The notes: generated by a model from the sequence alone, not told the origin. 11,822 nt of DNA from Candidatus Woesearchaeota archaeon (GCA_013330825.1 DUHN01000032.1:1-11822), one strand, 5' to 3'; counted from the stretch's first letter, positions 1-8,118 are shown. Numbers and translations are program-made.

Positions 1-1
1 G

Positions 2-1102
2 CACGCATGCAGGCTTGCCGACCCGAAGGATTTTGGGAAGGCGTCCGGCCATGAGGTGGCGACATCCCTGTTCCATCCTTCCATTGATTACCGCGGCTAC
101 ATCAGGAAGAACAGGCCCATCACCCATGTCTCGCTGGCGGACATCGCGGACCTGTTCCTTGTCTGCCCGGCGACGGCCAACATCATCGCAAAGATAGCGC
201 ACGGCATCTGCGACGACCTGCTGACGACATCCATCTGCGCGACAGCCGCCCCCGTCCTCATCTGCCCTGCGATGAACGTCAAGATGTGGCACAATCCCCT
301 GGTGCAGGAGAATGTGAAGAAGCTGGCGGAGCACGGCTATCATTTCATCGACCCAGAATATGGCGACCTGGCCTGCGGCTACAGGGGGGTAGGTCGGCTT
401 GCCGGGGGAGAGAAGATTCTCGAACGCTCTGCGCTACTGCTCAGGAAGCGCTCTGACCTGAAAGGCAAGAGGGTCATCGTCACTGCAGGAGCGCCCTCCG
501 AGCCGATAGATCCGGTGCGGGTCATCACCAACCGGAGCAGCGGCAGGATGGGGGTCATGCTCGCGGAGCAGGCGTTCCTCCGGGGGGCAGAGGTGGTGCT
601 CATCAGGGGGCAGAATGCCGTGGAGTGCCGCTATCCGCTCGATGAGGTAACGGTTGCCACGGTGAAGGACCTGCATGATGCGTTGGTCCGGGAGATGAAG
701 GATGCCGACATCGTGATCCACGCCGCCGCGGTCTCGGATTTCACCGCGAATTCCGCCGGGAAAAAGATAAAGAGCGGGCAGCCGCTGAATCTCGAGCTGC
801 TGCCGACGACGAAAATCCTCGAGAACGTCAGGAAGTGGGACGGCAAGGTGTTCCTCGTCGGCTTCAAGGCGGAATATGACGTTTCAGAAAAGGAACTTGC
901 CAGACGGGCATTTGGGCTGCTCAAGGATGCCCATGCGGACCTCATGGTTGCCAATGATGTCGGTAAAGAAGGAAGGGGGTTTGACGTGGACACGAATGAA
1001 GTCCTCATCCTCGACAAGAAAAAGAGGATGATGAAGGTGCCTCTTGCTGACAAGCGCGTTGTCGCTGACAGGATAATTGATGAGGTCGTCAAGCGCTTAT
1101 GA
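2..1102 (+). CDS. coaBC: Bifunctional phosphopantothenoylcysteine decarboxylase/synthase (CoaBC/Dfp), 5' end cut by window edge
   Basis: This enzyme joins cysteine to 4'-phosphopantothenate (CoaB, nucleotide-activated) and decarboxylates the product to 4'-phosphopantetheine (CoaC, FMN-dependent). The frame is open from base 2, giving 366 residues in the window. About 30-45 N-terminal residues, including the FMN-binding start of CoaC, lie outside. The GTG at 56 is internal, because family-like sequence (DPKDF..ASG) precedes it. CoaC signatures: the active-site His in THVSLAD, PATANII, the substrate-clamp PAMN (266-277) followed by MW, and the catalytic Cys in ACGYRGVGRL (codon 374-376). CoaB signatures: VTAGAPSEPIDPVR, the ITNRSSGRMG loop, AAAVSDF with the KKIKSG lysine, and the late VGFKAE and ANDVG motifs. 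Its stop overlaps the next start (ATGA), which suggests translational coupling with the pantoate kinase gene. Identification is secure; only the N-terminus is unseen. Confidence 0.95.
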   Translation, partial: HACRLADPKDFGKASGHEVATSLFHPSIDYRGYIRKNRPITHVSLADIADLFLVCPATANIIAKIAHGICDDLLTTSICATAAPVLICPAMNVKMWHNPLVQENVKKLAEHGYHFIDPEYGDLACGYRGVGRLAGGEKILERSALLLRKRSDLKGKRVIVTAGAPSEPIDPVRVITNRSSGRMGVMLAEQAFLRGAEVVLIRGQNAVECRYPLDEVTVATVKDLHDALVREMKDADIVIHAAAVSDFTANSAGKKIKSGQPLNLELLPTTKILENVRKWDGKVFLVGFKAEYDVSEKELARRAFGLLKDAHADLMVANDVGKEGRGFDVDTNEVLILDKKKRMMKVPLADKRVVADRIIDEVVKRL

Positions 1103-1959
1103 AAAAAAAAGTGGCGATGGCATGGGCGCCGGGCAACATCAGCTGCATTTTCGAAATTTGCAGGGGAAGGACGCCGGAGAGGACCGGGTCGCGGGGGATG
1201 GGGTTCACGGTCGATGAGGGGGCCACCGTCTCCGTCAGCCGGGCGCCTGCCACTGCCGTGTTTTACAACAATAAAAAGGTGGATTTCCCGACAGTAAAAC
1301 TGGTGATTAGAAGATTGACCGCGAAAAAAGTCATGGTGAGGATCTCCTCGGATTTGCCGCTGGGGGCCGGCTTCGGCATGAGCGGCGCAAGCGCGCTGGC
1401 GGCGGCATACGCCATCAACAGGCTGCTGAAGCTCAGGAAGGGCCGAAAAGAGTTGGCCATGGCTGCCCATTGCGCGGAAGTGGAAGCCGGCACTGGTTTG
1501 GGGGACGTGGTCAACCAGTCCCATGGCGGCCTGCTCGTGAAATTCGAGCCGAGCTGGAAGTTCAGGGTGGTGCGGCCGAAGGTGGAAGGGGCCCGCCATG
1601 TCTATTGCGCCTGGCATGGGAAGATGAGCACCAGGAATGTCCTGCGCAATGAGAAGAAAGAAAGGGCCATCAACGGTGCCGCGGAAAAGGCATTGGCGAT
1701 GTTGAGGGAGATGCTGAAAAAGAGGATGATGGAACGGGCCCCTCTTCCGTTTGCGGAAATCATCGGGATCTCTAAGAGGTTTGCGGAAGAAAGCGGCCTC
1801 CTGAGGGACAGGAAAATGAAATCACTTATTGTAGGCATTGAGAAAAGGAGGGGGCACGCGTCCATGATCATGCTGGGCAATGCGGTCTTCTCGGACATCC
1901 CGTTTCCCGGCTCCGTCAGGCTCCGCATCTCGGAAGACAAGGCGAAGGTGCTTCCATGA
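1099..1959 (+). CDS. Pantoate kinase (PoK), GHMP kinase superfamily
   Basis: It phosphorylates pantoate with ATP to 4-phosphopantoate, the first step of the archaeal route that replaces bacterial pantothenate synthetase plus pantothenate kinase. The 286-residue product has the family layout. An N-terminal APGNISCIFEI motif (residues 10-20) is followed by GSRGMGF. The GHMP phosphate-binding glycine/serine loop LPLGAGFGMSGASA covers residues 86-99. The acidic AEVEAGTGLGD motif (126-136) precedes VVNQSHGGL. Length is normal for the family. The ATG overlaps the coaBC stop by 4 bp, and the gene's own stop overlaps the next ATG in the same way, so three genes form one coupled unit. The substrate assignment rests on family resemblance plus the adjacent phosphopantothenate synthetase. 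A different GHMP kinase is unlikely in this context. Confidence 0.92.
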   Translation: MKKKVAMAWAPGNISCIFEICRGRTPERTGSRGMGFTVDEGATVSVSRAPATAVFYNNKKVDFPTVKLVIRRLTAKKVMVRISSDLPLGAGFGMSGASALAAAYAINRLLKLRKGRKELAMAAHCAEVEAGTGLGDVVNQSHGGLLVKFEPSWKFRVVRPKVEGARHVYCAWHGKMSTRNVLRNEKKERAINGAAEKALAMLREMLKKRMMERAPLPFAEIIGISKRFAEESGLLRDRKMKSLIVGIEKRRGHASMIMLGNAVFSDIPFPGSVRLRISEDKAKVLP

Positions 1960-2711
1960 CGCCGATGATACCGAAGTCCCATCCGCGCTACGCCTCCCTT
2001 CTGGTGAGGGACAGGATTGTCGCGGGCGTGCGCAAGGGCGTCACGTCTCCCGACGGCCTCATCGCGCACGGGAGGGGAGAGGCATTCGACTATCTCATCG
2101 GAGAAAAGACACAGCCATTCGCCAAGAGTTCCATTGAGGCGGCTGCCGCTTGCCTCCTCCTGACAAGGCATCCGGTCATCTCGGTGAACGGGAATGCGGC
2201 TGCATTATGCCCTAAGGAACTGGTCGCGTTGTCTGCTGTCCTTGGCTGTCCCTTGGAAGTCAACATCTTCCACGCATCAGGGAAAAGGGAGAAAGCCATC
2301 GCCGCCTGTCTAATGAATCATGGGGCGAAGACGGTGCTGCTCCCGGGGAAGGATGCCGTGCTGGAATATCTGCAATCAAACAGGAAATACGTCAACAAGG
2401 AGGGCATCTTCTCCGCCGACACCGTGTTTGTCCCTTTGGAGGATGGGGACCGGGCGCGGGCGCTCATCAGAAACGGGAAAAAAGTCGTCACCATTGATCT
2501 CAACCCGTTGTCTAGGACCGCGAAGGCAGCTACCGTCACCATTGTCGATAACATCACGAGAGCACTGCCATTGCTCATCACAAGGATAAAGATGCTGAAA
2601 AAGAAAAAGGGTATCGGGAAAATGGGTAATCGGCAATTGTGCAGGACTATTGAAAGGTATGATAACAAAAATATGTTGGCGCAGGCAGAGAGAAAAATGC
2701 GGCGAAGATAG
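1956..2711 (+). CDS. 4-phosphopantoate--beta-alanine ligase (archaeal phosphopantothenate synthetase, PPS)
   Basis: This enzyme condenses 4-phosphopantoate with beta-alanine, using ATP, to give 4'-phosphopantothenate. That is the step between the pantoate kinase just upstream and CoaBC at the head of the operon. The 251-residue protein starts with the highly characteristic IPKSHPRYASL block (residues 5-15). It also has HGRGEAFDYLIGE (38-50), the SVNGN loop (76-80), and a C-terminal TIDLNPLSRTA stretch near a VDNITRA motif. Two in-frame ATGs are possible. The one at 1956 overlaps the upstream stop; the one at 1965 gives a protein beginning directly at IPKSHPRY. I kept 1956 for the coupling pattern. 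The last ~35 residues are Lys/Arg-rich and look like a variable tail beyond the conserved core. The gene converges with the HAD gene at a 5-bp gap. Confidence 0.93.
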   Translation: MTPMIPKSHPRYASLLVRDRIVAGVRKGVTSPDGLIAHGRGEAFDYLIGEKTQPFAKSSIEAAAACLLLTRHPVISVNGNAAALCPKELVALSAVLGCPLEVNIFHASGKREKAIAACLMNHGAKTVLLPGKDAVLEYLQSNRKYVNKEGIFSADTVFVPLEDGDRARALIRNGKKVVTIDLNPLSRTAKAATVTIVDNITRALPLLITRIKMLKKKKGIGKMGNRQLCRTIERYDNKNMLAQAERKMRRR

Positions 2712-2716
2712 CAAGA

Positions 2717-3382
2717 CTACTTCTCCAGGATGTACGGCAGCACGGCGCGCATGTCATGCGCCTGCAATGAGAGGTCAGCCGCGTCCCTGACTTCCTGGTG
2801 CCTGGCGTTGAACGCGATGCCCAGCCCGGCGAGCTGCAGCGCGTGCAGGTCATTGAGGTAGTCGCCGATGAAGACCGTGCTGCCAAGCGGGATGCCTTCC
2901 TTCTGCGCGATCATCCTCAGCGCGGTCGCCTTGTGCTCATTGTCGTATTGCGTCGCATCGACTCCGGAGATGATCCCTTTCTTGTTGAAGAGGAGTCTGC
3001 TGAGATAGACGTCATCGAACAGCCTCTCGTAATCAGGCAGGAAATGCTCGAGCATGACATTGAGCGAGCCGGATATCACCGCGAGCTTCATCCGGTGGCC
3101 CTTCAGCTCCCCGAGGGTTTCCCTCGCTCCCCGGACAAGCTTGGCCTGGTGGTGGGCGATGGCGTCTGAGAAGTCCTGCTTCGTGACCTTGCGCTCCTTC
3201 CAGAGCTCCACGTCGTGCTCCGCCCACTGCTCGTAGGTGAGGTCGCCGCGCTCGAACGCCTTCCTGCCCTCTTCCCTCCTCTTCTGGTCGATCTCGAAGT
3301 AGTCGTGGAAGAGCTGCCAGGAGAACTTCACGTTCTCGATGAGCGTGCCGTCGACATCGAAGCAGACGAGCTTGTAGGCCAT
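2717..3382 (-). CDS. HAD-superfamily phosphatase, SerB (phosphoserine phosphatase)-like
   Basis: This is a soluble HAD hydrolase of 221 residues. All four HAD motifs are visible: the nucleophile loop DVDGT (Asp9, Asp11), motif II Ser104 in VISGS, motif III Lys151, and motif IV GDYLND (Asp174, Asp178). Between motifs I and II lies a helical cap of about 70 residues (YEQWAEHDVELWKERKVT), as in subclass IB enzymes such as phosphoserine phosphatase. The overall pattern is SerB-like (COG0560 type). The true substrate cannot be read from sequence, and a nucleotide or other small phosphomonoester phosphatase is possible. The start is the ATG at 3380-3382. No Shine-Dalgarno site precedes it and a TATA-like box sits about 27 bp upstream, so a leaderless mRNA is likely. 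It is convergent with the CoA operon and has no clear functional link to it. Confidence 0.85.
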   Translation of the reverse strand: MAYKLVCFDVDGTLIENVKFSWQLFHDYFEIDQKRREEGRKAFERGDLTYEQWAEHDVELWKERKVTKQDFSDAIAHHQAKLVRGARETLGELKGHRMKLAVISGSLNVMLEHFLPDYERLFDDVYLSRLLFNKKGIISGVDATQYDNEHKATALRMIAQKEGIPLGSTVFIGDYLNDLHALQLAGLGIAFNARHQEVRDAADLSLQAHDMRAVLPYILEK

Positions 3383-3405
3383 GGATGGAGGGGGAAGAAT
3401 GCCCG

Positions 3406-3413
3406 TTAAAAAG
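3406..3413 (-). promoter_or_regulatory. TATA-like box of the HAD phosphatase gene
   Basis: The minus strand reads CCTTTTTAAC here. The box is centred about 27 bp before the ATG, which puts the expected transcription start at or next to the start codon. The bases just before the ATG are pyrimidine-rich on the mRNA (CCCCCTCCATCC), so no ribosome-binding site exists. This fits leaderless translation. Confidence 0.5.
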
Positions 3414-3453
3414 GTTGCAGTTCCTGATTGTGCACTCCATTGTTTTTCCCATC

Positions 3454-3462
3454 ATAAACCTC
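3454..3462. repeat. Left target-site duplication of the MITE-like element
   Basis: ATAAACCTC lies immediately outside the left terminal inverted repeat. An identical 9-mer lies immediately outside the right terminal repeat (3746-3754). Two perfect copies that exactly abut inverted termini are the signature of transposase-mediated insertion. Confidence 0.8.
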
Positions 3463-3479
3463 GGTGCAGTAAGGTTAAG
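3463..3479 (+). repeat. Left terminal inverted repeat
   Basis: GGTGCAGTAAGGTTAAG matches the reverse complement of 3729-3745 at 15 of 17 positions, with mismatches at positions 9 and 13. The first eight bases, GGTGCAGT, are identical. This is the outer end of the MITE-like element. Confidence 0.8.
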
Positions 3480-3581
3480 CAATAAAGAGCGCCGTCTGTG
3501 GCAGGTGCGACGGTTTCTCGCTTTGCTCGAAACCTGCTCGGGACTCCGCAGGAGCCATCCCTCCCCTCGCCGCACGCCAGG

Positions 3582-3618
3582 GAGCTGCGAGTGAGCTCGC
3601 CTCGCTCGCTCACAGCTC
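3582..3618. repeat. Long hairpin inside the MITE-like element
   Basis: A 15-bp stem (3582-3596 with 3604-3618) closes a 7-base loop. It has one C-A mismatch and one G-T pair. Further short hairpins lie nearby: GGGCGC (3629-3634) with GCGCCC (3644-3649), GGTTTC with GAAACC around 3512-3534, and GCCGCC with GGTGGC around 3697-3713. The centre of the element is therefore a chain of stem-loops. Whether it is transcribed cannot be told from sequence. Confidence 0.6.
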
Positions 3619-3728
3619 ACTCGGCGCTGGGCGCGACTGGGATGCGCCCTACGGGCTATCGCGCAGGACAACGAGCGAAGCGAAGTTGGCCGTCCAGCCG
3701 CCGAAGTGGTGGCGTGCGGCAGAGCAAC

Positions 3729-3745
3729 CTTATCCTGACTGCACC
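3729..3745 (-). repeat. Right terminal inverted repeat
   Basis: On the minus strand this reads GGTGCAGTCAGGATAAG, mirroring the left terminus with two mismatches. It directly abuts the second copy of the 9-bp target duplication. Confidence 0.8.
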
Positions 3746-3754
3746 ATAAACCTC
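3746..3754. repeat. Right target-site duplication of the MITE-like element
   Basis: This is the second perfect copy of ATAAACCTC. It lies about 10 bp upstream of the TATA box of the next gene, so the insertion point was just outside that core promoter. Confidence 0.8.
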
Positions 3755-3756
3755 AC

Positions 3757-3772
3757 CGCAAAGATTTATATA
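3757..3772 (+). promoter_or_regulatory. BRE and TATA box of the 3804-4271 gene
   Basis: TTTATATA (3765-3772) is a close match to the archaeal TATA box and is preceded by an A-rich BRE-like stretch (CGCAAAGA). The expected transcription start is near 3794, giving a leader of only about 10 bases. GGTGA (3795-3799), 4 bases before the ATG, could serve as a Shine-Dalgarno site if it is included in the transcript. Confidence 0.6.
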
Positions 3773-3803
3773 GAGCGCGGGAACCCTGAAGGATGGTGAG
3801 CAC

Positions 3804-4271
3804 ATGCCCATTGTCGGATTCGGATTGACAAAGATCATCGCGGAGAAGAATGCCGCCATCAAGGGAAAGGTGGACATCCGCAACAACGTGGGCGTCAAGG
3901 ACGTCAGGCTGGCGGACATCTCTCTCGGCAAGGACAAGGGGAATGCCGCCAAGTTCATCTTCGAGTTCACTTCAACCTACGAGCCGGGCATCGGCAGGAT
4001 ACTGTTCGAAGGGGAGGTTCTCTTCATGGACGACCCCGGGAAGATCAAGGAGCTCCAGGAGTCCTGGAAGAAGGACAGCAAGCTGCCGCAGGACGTCATG
4101 GCCCCGGTGCTGAACAGCATCCTCAACAAGTGCAACGTGCAGGCATTGATCCTCAGCCAGGACATCAACCTGCCGCCGCCCATCCCGCTTCCGAAGGTGC
4201 AGATGTCCCGGCCTGCTGCCGCCTCGCCGGTTCCTGCCAAGGAAGAGAAGAAAGAGCAGAAGAAGAAATAA
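3804..4271 (+). CDS. Conserved archaeal protein of unknown function, 155 aa
   Basis: I recognise no assigned function. The protein has no signal peptide or membrane segment and should be cytosolic. An ordered core covers roughly residues 1-133. It contains a VGFGLTKI start, VKGKVDIRNNVGVKDV-like beta-strand patterns, FIFEFTSTYEPGIGRILFEGEV (strands in a repeating charged/hydrophobic pattern), FMDDPGKIKELQESWKK (a helix), and VLNSILNKCNVQALILSQDINLPPPIPLPKV. The last ~20 residues are an Ala/Pro then Lys/Glu-rich disordered tail. From memory, the FEGEVLxxDDP and NLPPPIPLPKV patterns recur in uncharacterised proteins of small-genome archaea, and the strand-helix arrangement loosely recalls the SecB fold. 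Both statements are inference. The gene has its own TATA box and a possible GGTGA ribosome-binding site, and it stands alone between divergent and downstream promoters. Confidence 0.85.
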   Translation: MPIVGFGLTKIIAEKNAAIKGKVDIRNNVGVKDVRLADISLGKDKGNAAKFIFEFTSTYEPGIGRILFEGEVLFMDDPGKIKELQESWKKDSKLPQDVMAPVLNSILNKCNVQALILSQDINLPPPIPLPKVQMSRPAAASPVPAKEEKKEQKKK

Positions 4272-4311
4272 TTACCAGACCCTTGCCTCCCTTCTCGAAT
4301 TCTTGCAATAA

Positions 4312-4319
4312 CTTAAAAA
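4312..4319 (+). promoter_or_regulatory. TATA-like box upstream of the 4345 start
   Basis: CTTAAAAA is centred about 29 bp before the ATG at 4345, which puts the predicted transcription start within a few bases of that ATG. This supports 4345 over the TTG at 4324 as the start and suggests a leaderless message. Confidence 0.45.
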
Positions 4320-4344
4320 ACAGTTGTTCCATAATGCTTGCATT

Positions 4345-5580
4345 ATGGACGCTATAGACGATTTGATCGCCAAGCCAGATGTTCTCAAAACATACCCCTT
4401 TGTTCAGGATCTGTCAAAGACAGCGTTGACGACTGACGTCTTCCAGAACTTCGCCGAGCAATTCAGGCTTTTTCTGGAAGACGACAACTTTAGAAAGGAA
4501 ATTGGCCTCAAAAAGGGCCGCCTCACCGATGAAGACTTGTGGCGCATTGCAGTGTATTATCACAAGCCCAGAAGGGAGTTCCTCAAGACGTTACTCGGAG
4601 CAGGCCTTTCCGTTCCCGCGCTTGCTTCCCCGGTCTTCGCCCAGCAGAGACCAATGGCAAGAGTCCATGAACTACTGAGGATTTTCTCAAAGTATCCGGA
4701 GCTCAAGCTAGCCCGCGAGCCTGTGCTTTCGCCAAAAGCTGGAGCGCCTATTGTCGTCATTGTCGAGGATATTCACGGAGGAGATGACAAGGAAGAAGGA
4801 TGGAAAGTCGAGCTGCTCCAGCTTGAACTGATAAGAAGGTACGCGAACATAAACTTCGTCGGCATCGAAGGCTGGGCAGGTCCCGAGGTCGATAGAAAAC
4901 GCGGAAGGCAAATCCTCAACGGAGAAGAGCAGCTTATCCGGCACCTCATAAAAAACAAGAATTATGTTGTTGTCGGACTTGAAGATGAAAAATTTCAATC
5001 CCTCATTCTCAATGCTAATGTGTTTGCGGAATTTATCCTCCTGAGACAAAAGCAACGCAAATTAGCGCAGTTGGGGGTATCAGAGGATTTCTTTCGCTAC
5101 GTCTTTTCCATGTTTTTGACCATCTTTAGTAAATATGACGGTGGAGAACGGGACGCTAAAGCATACATCAAGGAAACCAACGAAATAATTGAAAAAGGAA
5201 AACAAATGTACCCTCATGTGGATTTTGGCTTTCTTCTTGAGGCACTTTATATAAACGTGGAAACTCTTTGTTTGACCATAAAGGCGTGGCACCCCGTTCC
5301 ATTAACTGAAGGAAATTTATATACATTGGAGAATATCTTACAGAAAGAAGTAGGACATTTTTTTCTACCTGACTATCCAGTACACCCACTTGAATCTTCT
5401 GGAATTAAAAACTTGCAGCTTCAAAGAGACAATGCTGCCATAAACATATTCCTCTCAGCAATGAGAAGGTATCGTAGGAAAGAAGGCATCATCGTTTTCG
5501 GGAGAGGCCATACCGATGGTCTGGTTTCCTTTCTTCTTCAAAAGCTGAACAAGGAAGTCAACATAATCGTCATCATTTAA
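4345..5580 (+). CDS. Putative exported TraB/TIKI/EreA-like hydrolase-fold protein with Tat-type motif
   Basis: The protein has 411 residues from the ATG at 4345; a TTG at 4324 would add seven. A twin-arginine signal, P-RREFLK then a hydrophobic stretch LLGAGLSVPALA and a VFA-QQ cleavage-like site, spans residues 75-101. It is preceded by about 75 residues, which is odd for a signal peptide. A GTG at 4552 would place the Tat motif at a normal N-terminus (342 aa). The following domain has motif spacing like TraB/TIKI/erythromycin-esterase-type proteins: VEDIHGGD (Glu141, His144), GIEGW (Glu175), GLEDE (Glu213, Glu215), and a late VFGRGHTDGL (His389). In such families, conserved Glu and His residues bind metal or catalyse hydrolysis; the mapping here is inference. 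The 5161-5460 stretch is 37% G+C against about 60% in cdc48, which suggests recent acquisition. The substrate is unknown. Confidence 0.75.
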   Translation: MDAIDDLIAKPDVLKTYPFVQDLSKTALTTDVFQNFAEQFRLFLEDDNFRKEIGLKKGRLTDEDLWRIAVYYHKPRREFLKTLLGAGLSVPALASPVFAQQRPMARVHELLRIFSKYPELKLAREPVLSPKAGAPIVVIVEDIHGGDDKEEGWKVELLQLELIRRYANINFVGIEGWAGPEVDRKRGRQILNGEEQLIRHLIKNKNYVVVGLEDEKFQSLILNANVFAEFILLRQKQRKLAQLGVSEDFFRYVFSMFLTIFSKYDGGERDAKAYIKETNEIIEKGKQMYPHVDFGFLLEALYINVETLCLTIKAWHPVPLTEGNLYTLENILQKEVGHFFLPDYPVHPLESSGIKNLQLQRDNAAINIFLSAMRRYRRKEGIIVFGRGHTDGLVSFLLQKLNKEVNIIVII

Positions 5581-5616
5581 CGAGTTGAGGCATCCACAAA
5601 GACGATGTATCAAAAG

Positions 5617-7944
<2,328 letters not shown>

Positions 7945-7966
7945 TTGGTTGTCTTTGCGCATATTT

Positions 7967-7984
7967 TAGGTATGCTAGGTATGC
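7967..7984. repeat. Tandem 9-bp duplication TAGGTATGC x2
   Basis: Two adjacent perfect copies of TAGGTATGC lie 22 bp after the cdc48 stop, in the 208-bp spacer before gatD. Only two units are present, and the function is unknown. Confidence 0.5.
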
Positions 7985-8003
7985 CATTTACGTTCTCCGC
8001 CGC

Positions 8004-8012
8004 TTTCTTTTT
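8004..8012 (+). terminator. Possible T-tract terminator of cdc48
   Basis: TTTCTTTTT lies 60 bp after the cdc48 stop and upstream of the gatD promoter. Archaeal RNA polymerase often terminates at such T runs without a hairpin. This is the only clear T tract in the spacer. Confidence 0.35.
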
Positions 8013-8118
8013 GGGATTGTTGGGGAGGGTACAATCAGGACGCGCGTTAGGCGCTAGTGATGCCCTCCACGCACCCTTGCACCCCCTATTCGCTGGCGCC
8101 GCCTTGCCTGTCAGAAAG

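Larger units (their letters stand above)
3463..3745. mobile_element. MITE-like non-autonomous transposable element, 283 bp
   Basis: The element has no credible coding frame. Its ends are inverted: the left end reads GGTGCAGTAAGGTTAAG, and the right end on the other strand reads GGTGCAGTCAGGATAAG, with 15 of 17 matching. Weaker inverted similarity continues inward. TCGCTTTGCTCG at 3518-3529 pairs with CGAGCGAAGCGA at 3672-3683 (12 bp, one G-T), so the terminal arms may reach about 65-75 bp each. A perfect 9-bp direct repeat, ATAAACCTC, flanks both termini. The interior is GC-rich and full of hairpins. This combination of terminal inverted repeats, target duplication and no transposase fits a miniature inverted-repeat element mobilised in trans. 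A 9-bp duplication and GG-starting ends occur in several IS families (for example IS1 and IS256 types), so I do not assign one. It sits between two divergent promoters without breaking either. Confidence 0.8.

Noticed and set aside
56..58. GTG at 56 as the coaBC start
   Set aside because: Family-like sequence continues upstream in the same frame to the window edge, so the gene is truncated rather than starting here.
3033..3671. Long minus-strand open frame of 212 codons across the HAD gene start and the MITE-like element
   Set aside because: It overlaps the secure HAD gene in another frame, has Arg/Ala/His-rich composition typical of GC-rich shadow frames, and crosses the element boundary.
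3463..3745. SRP RNA, RNase P RNA or a tRNA in the hairpin-rich intergenic region
   Set aside because: No SRP helix 8/6 motifs, no RNase P conserved core and no T-loop consensus could be found on either strand by eye. Terminal inverted repeats plus target duplication explain the block better.
3498..3749. Plus-strand frame of 83 codons within the element as a possible transposase remnant
   Set aside because: The translation is low-complexity Ser/Arg/Pro-rich with no DDE-type or other recognisable motif, and the region is dominated by hairpins.
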